From Chitinophaga niabensis (GTDB lineage: Bacteria > Bacteroidota > Bacteroidia > Chitinophagales > Chitinophagaceae): 64,000 nucleotides of DNA. Under the pieces are notes generated by a model. That model was not told where the DNA came from and did no database searches. It saw only the letters and a list, made by a program, of their open reading frames with translations. A program made the position numbers and the translations under genes. This document shows positions 20,090 through 28,928 of this stretch, in pieces (position 1 is the stretch's first letter; each line of letters opens with the position of its first letter). Location: the NCBI RefSeq assembly GCF_039545795.1, contig NZ_CP154260.1, positions 1,431,001 to 1,495,000 of the forward strand, read 5' to 3'.

Positions 20090-21214
20090 ATGAATTATAA
20101 GGGGGGCTTACCTAACACTATGCCGGCGGAACGCCTGCAGTCACTGGATGCATTAAGGGGTTTTGATATGTTCTGGATCATCAGCGGGGAAGAGATCTTC
20201 ACCCAGCTTGCCAAGGCCACACATCACCCTGCGCTTGATCTTATGGCAGCTCAGCTGCAACACTCCGAATGGAACGGCTTTACGTTCTACGACCTCATTT
20301 TTCCGCTTTTCATTTTTATTGCCGGGGTATCCATGCCTTTTGCCTATGCAAAAGCAGCGGTGACCGGCAAAAAGAAGATATACAGCTCGCTGGTACGGCG
20401 TACCCTTATCCTCATTGTATTAGGCATGGTTGTGAACGGCCTGCTGCATTGGGAGGGATATGAGAATACCCGTTTCGCCAGCGTATTGGGCCGCATCGGC
20501 TTGTCCTGCTTTTTTGCGGCCCTTATTTACCTGAATTGCTCCTTACGGATGCGCATTATTTGGGTAGGGATCCTCCTGATCGGTTACTGGGCGGCCATGA
20601 TGCTTATCCCGGTACCCGGTTTCGGAGCCGGCGTTTTAACCCCTGAAGGGAACTTTGCCGGGTATTTCGACCGCCTGTTCCTGCCCGGCCACCTGTACCG
20701 TACGGTATTTGACCCTGAAGGGCTGTTTTCCACCGTTCCGGCCGTAGGCAGTGCCCTGCTGGGCGTGCTCACGGGTGAATTCCTGAAGTCCTGCGAGTGG
20801 AGCCGGATGAAAAAAGGTGCTTACCTGGCACTGGCAGGTGTAGTGTCTCTGATACTGGGTTATGCATGGGGGCTCATATTCCCGCTGAATAAACACATCT
20901 GGACCAGCTCTTTCGTATTGGTTACCGCCGGTTGGAGCCTCTTGCTGTTATCCTTTTTCTACCTCATAATAGACGCCGCAGGCTGGAAGAAATGGAGTAT
21001 GCCTTTCGTATGGATCGGTACCAATGCCATCCTTATCTATATGGCAACGCATGGCATTGTTAATTTCAAACATACTTCGCAGTACCTGTTCGGTGGATTG
21101 ATAAAGTTTACGCCGGAAGCATTTCATGAGGTATGGTTGTGGTGCGGCGTGCTTGCTGTTGAATTAGCAGCACTTTATTTCCTGTACAGCAAACGATGGT
21201 TCCTTAAAGTCTAA
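20090..21214 (+). CDS. HGSNAT/NagX-like membrane acyltransferase (DUF5009 family)
   Basis: This 374-residue multi-pass membrane protein has about nine to ten hydrophobic segments. The N-terminal motif RLQSLDALRGFDMFWII and the following FTFYDLIFPLFIFIAGVSMP are characteristic of the group related to heparan-alpha-glucosaminide N-acetyltransferase. These proteins are thought to carry acetyl groups across the membrane to a sugar, but bacterial members are little characterised. The ATG at 20090 is used; an in-frame ATG at 20120, closer to the conserved block, is an alternative. The SSS symporter gene begins 20 bp downstream, so the two are probably co-transcribed. Confidence 0.85.
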   Translation: MNYKGGLPNTMPAERLQSLDALRGFDMFWIISGEEIFTQLAKATHHPALDLMAAQLQHSEWNGFTFYDLIFPLFIFIAGVSMPFAYAKAAVTGKKKIYSSLVRRTLILIVLGMVVNGLLHWEGYENTRFASVLGRIGLSCFFAALIYLNCSLRMRIIWVGILLIGYWAAMMLIPVPGFGAGVLTPEGNFAGYFDRLFLPGHLYRTVFDPEGLFSTVPAVGSALLGVLTGEFLKSCEWSRMKKGAYLALAGVVSLILGYAWGLIFPLNKHIWTSSFVLVTAGWSLLLLSFFYLIIDAAGWKKWSMPFVWIGTNAILIYMATHGIVNFKHTSQYLFGGLIKFTPEAFHEVWLWCGVLAVELAALYFLYSKRWFLKV

Positions 21215-21234
21215 ATAGTTTTTAATTCCACCAC

Positions 21235-22866
21235 ATGAATAAACTGCAGCTTGCTGACTACATTGTATTCTTCATCTATTTTGTTGCCATAGCCGGTTAT
21301 GGTTATTATATCTATCATCGTAAGAAAGCAACTTCTACCAGCGCAAAGGAGTTTTTCCTGGCAGAAGGTTCGCTTACCTGGTGGGCGATCGGTGCATCAT
21401 TGATCGCATCCAATATCTCTGCGGAACATTTTATCGGTATGTCCGGTTCCGGTTTTGCGCTGGGCCTGGCTATCTCTACGTATGAATGGATGGCTGCTGC
21501 CACTTTGATCATTGTAGCCGTGTTCTTCATCCCGCTGTACCTGAAGAACAAGATCTACACCATGCCGCAATTCCTGTCCAGGCGGTACAACGATAAAGTG
21601 AGTACCATCATGGCCGTGTTCTGGTTGCTGGTATATGTGTTTGTAAACCTTACTTCCATTATCTACCTCGGCGCGCTGGCCATCACTTCTATTACACCCA
21701 TCAGTTTTGAATGGTGTATTGCAGGCTTGTGCATCTTTGCATTGGTGGTAACGCTGGGTGGTATGAAAGTGATCGGGTATACGGATGTAGTGCAGGTGCT
21801 GGTATTGATCGTGGGTGGATTGATCACTACTTACCTCGCATTATCCCTGCTGGCAGATAAGTTCGGGTATGATGGTGATATCTGGAAAGGACTGGGTGTT
21901 CTTCGCAAGGAAGCGCCTACTCATTTTCATATGATCTTTGATAAGTCGAATGCTTACTATAAAGACCTTCCCGGTCTGTCTGTACTGATAGGAGGGATGT
22001 GGATCAATAACCTGGCCTATTGGGGATGTAACCAGTACATCACGCAACGTGCACTGGGCGCTGATCTTAAAACCGCCAGGAAAGGAATACTGTTTGCTGC
22101 CTTCCTGAAATTACTGGTGCCGGTGATCGCCGTATTACCGGGTATCGTGATGTATGTGTTGCATAAGAATGGCATGTTCCAGGAAGAAATGAAGAATGCG
22201 GCCGGTGTGTTAAAACCGGATCAGGCATATCCTACCTTGATGAACTTATTACCGGCCGGTCTCAAAGGCGTGGCATTCGCAGCGCTCACAGCGGCTATCG
22301 TAGCTTCGCTGGCAGGTAAAGCCAATAGTATCTCCACTATCTTTTCACTGGATATCTATAAGAAGTTCTTCAACAAGAATGCTACAGAAAAACAATTGGT
22401 GATCGTAGGAAAATGGGCCGTGGTCATTGCCATGTTACTCGCGGCATTGGTAACACCTGCCCTGAAATCGCTGGACCAGGCGTACCAGTTCATCCAGGAA
22501 TATGTGGGCTTTATCTCTCCTGGTGTGCTGGCAATCTTCCTGATGGGTTTCTTCTGGAAACGCACTACGGCAGCAGCAGCACTTACCGGTACACTGCTCA
22601 CCATTCCAATTTCCACCATCCTGAAATTCTTACCGGTATGGACGAACGGCGCTTTCCCGGATTATCCTTTCCTGGACAGGATGACGATCACTTTCGTGCT
22701 TATCGTGGCTATCATGATCGTGATCAGTTTATCTAAACCCAAAGCAACACCAACCGGTGAGGAAATTGAGATTGATACTTCCATGTTCCGGGTATCCCCT
22801 GGTTTCGTAGTAGGCTCCGTGATCATCTGTGGTATCCTCACTGCCCTGTATACGGTGTTCTGGTAA
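21235..22866 (+). CDS. Sodium/solute symporter (SSS family)
   Basis: This 543-residue inner-membrane transporter has around 14 hydrophobic segments. The family marks are clear: KEFFLAEGSLTWWAIGASLI, SNISAEHFIGMSGSGFA (Na+ and substrate region), WMAAATLIIVAVFFIPLYLK, and the G-R/K pattern TDVVQVLVLIVGG. Close relatives transport glucose, galactose or myo-inositol with sodium. Its position behind myo-inositol oxygenase makes inositol or a uronate an attractive substrate, but this is inference. A strong terminator follows the gene. Confidence 0.92.
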   Translation: MNKLQLADYIVFFIYFVAIAGYGYYIYHRKKATSTSAKEFFLAEGSLTWWAIGASLIASNISAEHFIGMSGSGFALGLAISTYEWMAAATLIIVAVFFIPLYLKNKIYTMPQFLSRRYNDKVSTIMAVFWLLVYVFVNLTSIIYLGALAITSITPISFEWCIAGLCIFALVVTLGGMKVIGYTDVVQVLVLIVGGLITTYLALSLLADKFGYDGDIWKGLGVLRKEAPTHFHMIFDKSNAYYKDLPGLSVLIGGMWINNLAYWGCNQYITQRALGADLKTARKGILFAAFLKLLVPVIAVLPGIVMYVLHKNGMFQEEMKNAAGVLKPDQAYPTLMNLLPAGLKGVAFAALTAAIVASLAGKANSISTIFSLDIYKKFFNKNATEKQLVIVGKWAVVIAMLLAALVTPALKSLDQAYQFIQEYVGFISPGVLAIFLMGFFWKRTTAAAALTGTLLTIPISTILKFLPVWTNGAFPDYPFLDRMTITFVLIVAIMIVISLSKPKATPTGEEIEIDTSMFRVSPGFVVGSVIICGILTALYTVFW

Positions 22867-22891
22867 AATATCATGCATAAAAGGTAAAATA

Positions 22892-22919
22892 AAAGGAGTG
22901 GTGAATTAACCACTCCTTT
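22892..22919 (+). terminator. Terminator after the SSS symporter gene
   Basis: A perfect 11-bp inverted repeat (22892-22902 with 22909-22919, loop gaatta) ends in a short T run. It closes the MIOX-acyltransferase-symporter unit and separates it from the lyase gene. Confidence 0.75.
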
Positions 22920-22962
22920 ATCATTTAAAGTTTGTAATTATGCGGTAATAAAAGGTTCCACA

Positions 22963-24342
22963 ATGATTACTAGCTTGCCAATACACTGTGCAAAAAGAGC
23001 GCTTATGCTCTTCACTTTCCTGCTGGCTGCAGGCACCCTCTCAGCCAAAAAAGTACTTGTCAGATCCATCGCTGAATTACAGACCGCCATTAACAGCGCT
23101 GCCCCCGGAGATGTGATCACACTGGCCAATGGTGTTTACACCACCACGGAAGACATTAGCATTCAAAGGAATGGTACAGCCGCCCAGCCCATTACCATCA
23201 CTACGGAAAAGGCAGAGATCACCGGTGCAGGTGGTTTTAAAATAATGAGCCCTTCTTCCTACATCGTGATCAGCGGATTTAAATTCACGCATGCCGCTAA
23301 CAAAGCGGTGATGGAAGGCGGTACAACTTTCTGCCGCTGGACGCGCAATACCTTCATCAACACAGGAGAAGGAAATTACCTCACCGTTATTGGTAATGAT
23401 CATACCGTAGATTACAACACCTTCCAGGATAAAAACTCACTTGGAAAGTTCATCGGTGTAAGAGGAACCGGTAAACAGATCGCAGAAAGGCTCTGGATCC
23501 ACCACAATTATTTTCACAACTTCTCGCCGCAAAAAGGTAACGGGGCTGAAGCCGTGCAATTCGGCCTGAGCGGCTACAGCCTTTCTTCCAGCAACAGTAT
23601 CTTTGAATACAACCTCTTTGAGAATTGCGCAGGGGAAAACGAATTACTCTCTGTTAAATCTTCTGCCGTAACTATTCGTTACAATACCATAAGGGATTGT
23701 AAAGCACAGTTCACGCTAAGGCATGGTAACTTCTGCAAGGTGTATGGTAACTATTTCTACAACACACCCGGTCTCCGCATTTTTGGAGATGATCATATCA
23801 TTTACAGCAATTACTTTGAAAACTGCAAACCTGCTATCAATGTAGGGAATGGTGGTGCGGAAGTAGCAGATGGTGCGCCTTTAACCAGCCACGACCGTCC
23901 TGATCGCGTAGTGATCGCTTTCAATACGCTGTTGAATAACGAGGATAATATTACCCGTACAGAACGGAAGAATGGTATCGGTTCAACTTTTATCACTATT
24001 GCCTATAACATTATCCAGGGCGGGGGAGAAGCCATGAGCATACAAGGCCCGCTCTATGTGAATCCAGTCTTTAAATGGAATGTGATCTTTAATACCAAAG
24101 GTGCAGGGCAAATGCCGGACTCCGGTTATACATCCTTTGATCCTAAGCTTACCAAGGATGGTCACCTGCAGAAAGGCAGTCCGGCCATTGATGTGGTAAA
24201 AGAAGGATACGCCGGTATTACCGCAGATATGGATGGCCAGGAGCGCAAAGGAGCGCTTGACCTGGGTGCAGATGAAGTATCTGTACAACCTGTCACTGCC
24301 AGGATCCTGCATCCTGCGGATGTCGGTTGTAATGCAAAATAA
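22963..24342 (+). CDS. Secreted polysaccharide lyase family 6 (alginate/chondroitinase-B type)
   Basis: This 459-residue protein has a signal peptide (LMLFTFLLAAGTLSA) and then a parallel beta-helix. The PL6 active-site blocks are visible: ENELLSVKSS with catalytic Lys232, and TLRHGNFCKVYGNYF with catalytic Arg253. The 21-residue spacing equals that of Lys250 and Arg271 in Pedobacter chondroitinase B. The family cleaves alginate or dermatan sulfate by beta-elimination with calcium. Which of the two is used here cannot be read from the sequence. The ATG at 22963 gives a slightly long signal region, and an in-frame ATG at 23005 is possible. Its neighbours encode a transporter and MIOX, in keeping with uronate use. 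Confidence 0.92.
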   Translation: MITSLPIHCAKRALMLFTFLLAAGTLSAKKVLVRSIAELQTAINSAAPGDVITLANGVYTTTEDISIQRNGTAAQPITITTEKAEITGAGGFKIMSPSSYIVISGFKFTHAANKAVMEGGTTFCRWTRNTFINTGEGNYLTVIGNDHTVDYNTFQDKNSLGKFIGVRGTGKQIAERLWIHHNYFHNFSPQKGNGAEAVQFGLSGYSLSSSNSIFEYNLFENCAGENELLSVKSSAVTIRYNTIRDCKAQFTLRHGNFCKVYGNYFYNTPGLRIFGDDHIIYSNYFENCKPAINVGNGGAEVADGAPLTSHDRPDRVVIAFNTLLNNEDNITRTERKNGIGSTFITIAYNIIQGGGEAMSIQGPLYVNPVFKWNVIFNTKGAGQMPDSGYTSFDPKLTKDGHLQKGSPAIDVVKEGYAGITADMDGQERKGALDLGADEVSVQPVTARILHPADVGCNAK

Positions 24343-24351
24343 ATACCGGGC

Positions 24352-24393
24352 AAGAGGCTGTTTCAAAGTAATGGAGGCAGCCTCTTTCTTTTT
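24352..24393 (+). terminator. Terminator after the PL6 lyase gene
   Basis: A 9-bp inverted repeat (24352-24360 with 24378-24386) with a 17-nt loop is followed by a T-rich run (ttctttttg), 10 bp after the stop codon. Confidence 0.7.
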
Positions 24394-24478
24394 GAGAAGG
24401 AATTTGTACTTTAGCCCCCTTAAATCAGACCCAGGTGTGAATCCTTAACCCTTTCATGCCGTTAACATTAGCTTAAAT

Positions 24479-25042
24479 ATGAAAAGACACAATCTTATTT
24501 CCCCGTTAGTCCTGCTGTCAGGACTTTTTTTCGTTATGTTCATGGTATCCTGTGGTAAAGAAGGTGCTACTGGTCCTGCTGGTCCCGAAGGCCCTGCCGG
24601 CCCTAAAGGTGATACCGGCTCCGGCTCTGTGATCTATTCCGCATGGATGGATGTGCCGTTTAAGGCCGATACCATCCACCTTGCAGGCGGTGGTATTGAT
24701 ACGGTGGGCTTCTATGCCACTATTGACGTACCTAAACTCACCCTGGCGCTGTTGAGCAATGCAGATGTAAAAGTATACATCAACTCCAGCGATGCAAGTG
24801 ATCCTGAAATTTATCCTTTGCCTTATTCTGCTCCATCTGGTCTTTACATCCAGGTGATGGCTTACACGCAGAAGATTCAGTTGTATTCCAATGCGGACGT
24901 GGGTACTGTATCTGCCAATGGTAAGAAGTACCAACAATACCGTTACATGATTGTGCCAGGCAATGTGCTGGGGAGATCGGCTGCCCAGGTAAACTGGTCC
25001 GATTATGCCGCGGTAAAAGTGTATCTCGGGTTAGAAGATTAA
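24479..25042 (+). CDS. Lipoprotein with short collagen-like Gly-X-Y tract
   Basis: This 187-residue protein starts with a lipoprotein signal (LISPLVLLSGLFFVMFMVSC, lipobox Cys 25). Directly after the cysteine come about eight Gly-X-Y triplets (GKEGATGPAGPEGPAGPKGD), the collagen-like pattern. The remaining ~135 residues form a predicted beta-rich domain without a name I recognise (WMDVPFKADTIHL, YQQYRYMIVPGN). This layout, a short collagen tract next to the lipid anchor, is common in Bacteroidota surface lipoproteins, where it may act as a stalk. The gene is single, and its strong terminator overlaps the stop codon. Confidence 0.85.
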   Translation: MKRHNLISPLVLLSGLFFVMFMVSCGKEGATGPAGPEGPAGPKGDTGSGSVIYSAWMDVPFKADTIHLAGGGIDTVGFYATIDVPKLTLALLSNADVKVYINSSDASDPEIYPLPYSAPSGLYIQVMAYTQKIQLYSNADVGTVSANGKKYQQYRYMIVPGNVLGRSAAQVNWSDYAAVKVYLGLED

Positions 25043-25085
25043 AAAGAAGAAGGGCTGGCAGGTAAATGTCAGCCCTTCTTCTTTT
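25042..25085 (+). terminator. Strong terminator after the collagen-like lipoprotein gene
   Basis: The stem has 19 pairs (25042-25060 with 25067-25085, one G-T pair) and a 6-nt loop, and ends in a run of T residues. The left arm starts at the last base of the stop codon. Confidence 0.9.
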
Positions 25086-25143
25086 AATCAGGATTTAATC
25101 TTATCGCCCCTACCCATTCAGGAAATATTGCTATTTTGGCTTT

Positions 25144-27528
25144 ATGGATACGAGACGAGAATTTTTACGCAAAGCAGCCCTGTTGTCAGGCGCAGGCGGA
25201 TTAGCCAACATCCTGCCCGAAACCATACAAAGGGCACTGGCCATCAATCCCGCCCCGGGCAGCAGTTACCTGGATGCAGAACATGTAGTGTTCCTCATGC
25301 AGGAGAACCGTTCTTTTGATCATTGCTTCGGTACCCTGAAAGGTGTAAGAGGTTTCAATGATCCAAGGGCCATTAAGCTGGAAAATGGCCATCCCGTATT
25401 CCTGCAAAGCAACAGCGCAGGGGAAACATACGCCCCCTTCCGCCTGAACATCTTTGATACCAAAGCTACCTGGATGAGTTCGCTGCCGCACTCCTGGGCA
25501 GACCAGGTAGATGCACGCAATGATGGTAAATACAACAGATGGCTGGATGTGAAAAGCTCCGGTCATAAAGAATACAAACACATGCCCCTTACCATGGGCT
25601 ATTATAACAGGGAAGACATTCCCTTTTACTACGCACTCGCAGATGCCTTCACCGTATGCGACCAGCATTTCTGCTCTTCCTTAACCGGTACTACCCCCAA
25701 CCGGCTGTACTTCTGGACGGGCACCATCCGTCATGAAATGAGCGCTGATGCAAAAGCGAACGTATACAATTCAGATGTGGATTATGGTAAAGAAGCCAGC
25801 TGGAAAACATTCCCGGAAGTGCTGGAAGAAAATAATGTTTCCTGGAAGATCTACCAGAACGAGATCAGCGTAGGCGTTGGTTTTGAAGGAGAAGAAGATG
25901 CCTGGCTGGCCAACTTCACAGATAACTCCATTGAATGGTTCTCCCAATATCATGTGGAATACTATGAACCGCACATTCAATACCTGAAGAAATTACTGAC
26001 AACATTACCTGCAGAGATCGCTGCTGAAAAAGATGAAGCAGTGCTCAAACGCAAAAAAACATACCTCGAATATGCAAAGAAGGTAATTGAGAAGGTAACA
26101 CAAAAACCTTTCAATACCCTGCCGCAGAAAGAGCAGAACCTGCACAAAAGAGCATTCACCACTAACAGGAATGATCCTGATTATCATTCCCTGAGCACAT
26201 TGAAATATAACGATGGCAGTACAGAACGGGAAGTGCAATTACCCAAAGGAGATATCCTGCACCAGTTCCGTGAAGACGTAAAGAAAGGCGAACTCCCTGC
26301 TGTATCCTGGATTGTAGCACCGGAGAATTTCTCAGACCATCCGGGCGCTCCCTGGTATGGTGCCTGGTACCTCTCTGAAGTGATGGACATCCTCACGCAG
26401 AATCCGGAGGTATGGAAGAAAACCATCTTCATCCTCACTTATGATGAAAACGATGGTTACTTTGATCACGTACCGCCCTTTGTGCCACCAACGCCTGGTA
26501 AAGCAGATGCAGGTAAGGTGTCAGAAGGCATTGATCCTTCAGTGGAGTATGTGACACTGGCTGCACAGGAAAAAAGAGGTGCAAGAGAAAGCGCGATCGG
26601 TTTAGGTTACCGCGTACCATTGGTAGTAGCTTCTCCCTGGAGCCGCGGAGGATTTGTGAACTCGCAGGTATTTGATCATACTTCTGATGTGCAGTTCCTC
26701 GAAAACTTCCTGTCGCACAAACTGAAAAAGAAGATTGCAACGGATAACATCACCGCATGGCGGCGCACGGTATGCGGAGACCTTACTTCTGTGTTCAGGC
26801 CTTATAACGGAGAGAAGATAGAAAGCCCTGCTGCATTGAATAAAGAGGCCTTCATTGAAAGTGTACACAAAGCTAAGTTCAAAGCACCACCTGCTAACTT
26901 TAAACTCCTTTCACCGCAGGAAATAGCAGGCCCGCTGTCTGCCATCATGCCGCAACAGGAGCCGGGTATCAGGCCTTCCTGCGCTATTCCTTACCAGTTA
27001 TCTGCAGATGCCAAACTAAGTGCGGATCGTAAAAAAGTAGTGCTGCGATTGAAAGCAGATAATACGCTTTTCGGTAAACAGGCAGCAGGTGCACCATTTA
27101 CGGTCTACGGGAAAGGTATTCGCAATTACGCCGTAAAAGCAGGCGATGCTTTAACGGATGAATGGGATGCAGCTGCTTATGCGCTGAATGTATATGGCCC
27201 GAATGGTTTCTACAGGGAAATAAAAGGAGACGAAAATGACCCGCGCCTGGATGTAACGATGGATAATGCAGTATTGAACTTTATTAATCATGGTAAAGAA
27301 ACCTATACAATAGAGATCAAAGATGTGTCTTATAAAGGTAAACCCCGCGAAGTGAAAGTAGCAGCAGGAAAGAAAGCCTCAGTGCCTTTGACGCTGGGTA
27401 CCAGCTTTGGTTGGTATGATCTGTTGATTACGGTACAGGGTGCGAAAGGATTTGCCAGGAGATATGCAGGGCATGTTGAAACGGGGAAGTCGGCGTTCAG
27501 TGATCCTTTGATGGGAAGAACCGTTTAG
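25144..27528 (+). CDS. Tat-exported phosphocholine-specific phospholipase C
   Basis: This 794-residue protein opens with a twin-arginine signal (DTRREFLRKAALLSGAGG), as is typical for this family. The phosphoesterase domain (about 45-540) has the family blocks VVFLMQENRSFDHCFGTLKG, SSLTGTTPNRLYFWTG, SDHPGAPWYGAWYLSEVMD and LTYDENDGYFDHVPPFVPP. The C-terminal part (about 610-790) resembles the paired DUF756 beta domains of Pseudomonas PlcH/PlcN. The enzyme hydrolyses phosphatidylcholine or sphingomyelin outside the cytoplasm, probably to gain phosphate or to attack host or competitor membranes. It is a single gene with its own terminator. A near-match -7 box (TATTTTGG, 25132-25139) lies 4 nt before the ATG. 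Confidence 0.93.
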   Translation: MDTRREFLRKAALLSGAGGLANILPETIQRALAINPAPGSSYLDAEHVVFLMQENRSFDHCFGTLKGVRGFNDPRAIKLENGHPVFLQSNSAGETYAPFRLNIFDTKATWMSSLPHSWADQVDARNDGKYNRWLDVKSSGHKEYKHMPLTMGYYNREDIPFYYALADAFTVCDQHFCSSLTGTTPNRLYFWTGTIRHEMSADAKANVYNSDVDYGKEASWKTFPEVLEENNVSWKIYQNEISVGVGFEGEEDAWLANFTDNSIEWFSQYHVEYYEPHIQYLKKLLTTLPAEIAAEKDEAVLKRKKTYLEYAKKVIEKVTQKPFNTLPQKEQNLHKRAFTTNRNDPDYHSLSTLKYNDGSTEREVQLPKGDILHQFREDVKKGELPAVSWIVAPENFSDHPGAPWYGAWYLSEVMDILTQNPEVWKKTIFILTYDENDGYFDHVPPFVPPTPGKADAGKVSEGIDPSVEYVTLAAQEKRGARESAIGLGYRVPLVVASPWSRGGFVNSQVFDHTSDVQFLENFLSHKLKKKIATDNITAWRRTVCGDLTSVFRPYNGEKIESPAALNKEAFIESVHKAKFKAPPANFKLLSPQEIAGPLSAIMPQQEPGIRPSCAIPYQLSADAKLSADRKKVVLRLKADNTLFGKQAAGAPFTVYGKGIRNYAVKAGDALTDEWDAAAYALNVYGPNGFYREIKGDENDPRLDVTMDNAVLNFINHGKETYTIEIKDVSYKGKPREVKVAAGKKASVPLTLGTSFGWYDLLITVQGAKGFARRYAGHVETGKSAFSDPLMGRTV

Positions 27529-27547
27529 AATATTTTTCATACAGGAG

Positions 27548-27577
27548 TCCCGGTAACATGCGTTGCCGGGATTTTTT
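27548..27577 (+). terminator. Terminator after the phospholipase C gene
   Basis: A 10-bp stem (27548-27557 with 27562-27571, loop atgc, one G-T pair) is followed by six T residues. It also lies at the tail of the convergent minus-strand gene ending at 27596. Confidence 0.88.
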
Positions 27578-27595
27578 ATTTAAAGATTTAAAGCC

Positions 27596-28189
27596 TCACT
27601 TCTTATACTTCCAGTGTCTCTCCTTCCCCTCAGCAATCCACTCCACCGCAGTAGCCACCCGTTTAAGCTTCGTAGCCTCCGTTTTAGCCTCATCTATCCA
27701 CTCAATGTATTCCTTCTTGCAGGAATAACTAAAAGCATTAAACACCTTCGTAGCTGCCTTATTTTTCTTTAATGCAGCGGCCAGTTCCTTAGGTGTTACC
27801 AGTTCCTTTTTCTCCTTAGGAGAAGCCTTAGGCACTTTAATATTATCTCTGTTCAATGCATCCGCCTCCCGCAGGTAAGAGATCAGCACCTTGTCAGAAG
27901 GCAGTTCTTTAAGCGAAGTGATCCGGCCCAAACTGCCCATCGAATTTTCTCCCTGCAGGATCCCCTGTTTATCCTCCAGCAGGGACACCTTCCAGAAACC
28001 AAAAGCACAGTGCTGCTTAAAGGCAGCCATGCTGCACAGATTGATACCGTAGGTCTCAAAAATAGGCATGCCCCATTTAATGGCCTCCTCCGCATGCGGA
28101 CAGGCTTTATAGACTAATTCCCGTAAATGTTCAAGGATGGGCTGTGCAAAAGGGGCCGATTTAGCAATGTAATCATCTACCTTTTTCAT
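27596..28189 (-). CDS. YdeI-like protein with DUF1801 domain
   Basis: The protein has 197 residues from the ATG at 28189; the in-frame upstream start at 28213 adds eight residues without family support. The N-terminal half is a DUF1801 domain (FAQPILEHLRELVYKACPHA, EEAIKWGMPIFETYG, AAFKQHCAFGFWK). The C-terminal half is the YdeI/OmpD-associated helical domain (TPKELAAALKKNKAATKVFN, FSYSCKKEYIEWIDEAKTEA, KRVATAVEWIAEG). Bacillus YdeI has been linked to bacteriocin or peptide tolerance, but the molecular function is not known. It stands alone between convergent and divergent neighbours. Confidence 0.85.
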   Translation of the reverse strand: MKKVDDYIAKSAPFAQPILEHLRELVYKACPHAEEAIKWGMPIFETYGINLCSMAAFKQHCAFGFWKVSLLEDKQGILQGENSMGSLGRITSLKELPSDKVLISYLREADALNRDNIKVPKASPKEKKELVTPKELAAALKKNKAATKVFNAFSYSCKKEYIEWIDEAKTEATKLKRVATAVEWIAEGKERHWKYKK

Positions 28190-28376
28190 GGCTAAGGCTT
28201 TGTGAATGTACAAGTTAAGGAAATTTCATAAATTGTAGCCGTATATCGTCATCCAGTTCACCCACCCAAAGGTTCCCAAATTCAAATAAGTATTTATACC
28301 CTTTTTTTCGGGAAGTTCTACTTGCCTGAACATCTAATGGCTGTATTACCTTGCATTTACTCACATAAAAAACACA

Positions 28377-28916
28377 ATGGTTATGAAAAGATCACAATCA
28401 GTGCCCTGGATTATTATCCTCTTATTACTGATATTGCTCATTTACAGGGAATTCGGCCGCGGCGGAGGTATTCCTGTGGACAGAGAGAGAGCTAAAGAAC
28501 ATATTATCACCATGAAAGATGCCAGGGCCTATACCCATGCATTCGACAGCGCCAAAGACGAGCTGCAGGGGCAACTGAGAGATTCTTCTTACCTCTCCAC
28601 CCGCTTTAAACTGCCTGTTTGTGAATTATTCAATAAAGACGCTATCGGGGCATTACTCAACAAAAAGGGAACAGATGGCATTCGTGTTTACCTCGGCCTG
28701 AACAGGGAAAGAGAAGTGGTGTTTGTGTTAGTGCCTGTTGATGGGCAGGGCAAAGACCTCCGTGGTAAACTATTTGCACAGAACAATTTCTGGATCCCAG
28801 GTGTGAGTACAGCCTATGCGCAGGACCCTGAATTGGAATTGGAAGATGAAGAAGCCGTTGAACGCGGTCACCGCTGCCCCCATTCATGCGATATTGGAAG
28901 CCCCCTCGTACCTTAA
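28377..28916 (+). CDS. Membrane-anchored protein of unknown function, possible sensory partner
   Basis: I do not recognise this 179-residue protein. It has one N-terminal hydrophobic segment (WIIILLLLILLIY, about 11-23) and then a soluble, presumably periplasmic, domain with a charged start (DRERAKEHIITMKDARAY), a beta-rich centre (GIRVYLGLNREREVVFVLVP) and an acidic stretch (ELELEDEEAVERG) leading to a Cys-containing tail (HRCPHSCDIGS). An in-frame ATG at 28383 is an alternative start. It is the first of four closely spaced genes: a multi-pass membrane protein starts 12 bp later, then a histidine kinase lacking a sensor domain, and a response regulator. It may therefore be part of the signal-input side, but this is inference from position. 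Confidence 0.72.
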   Translation: MVMKRSQSVPWIIILLLLILLIYREFGRGGGIPVDRERAKEHIITMKDARAYTHAFDSAKDELQGQLRDSSYLSTRFKLPVCELFNKDAIGALLNKKGTDGIRVYLGLNREREVVFVLVPVDGQGKDLRGKLFAQNNFWIPGVSTAYAQDPELELEDEEAVERGHRCPHSCDIGSPLVP

Positions 28917-28928
28917 TAATCCGGATCA

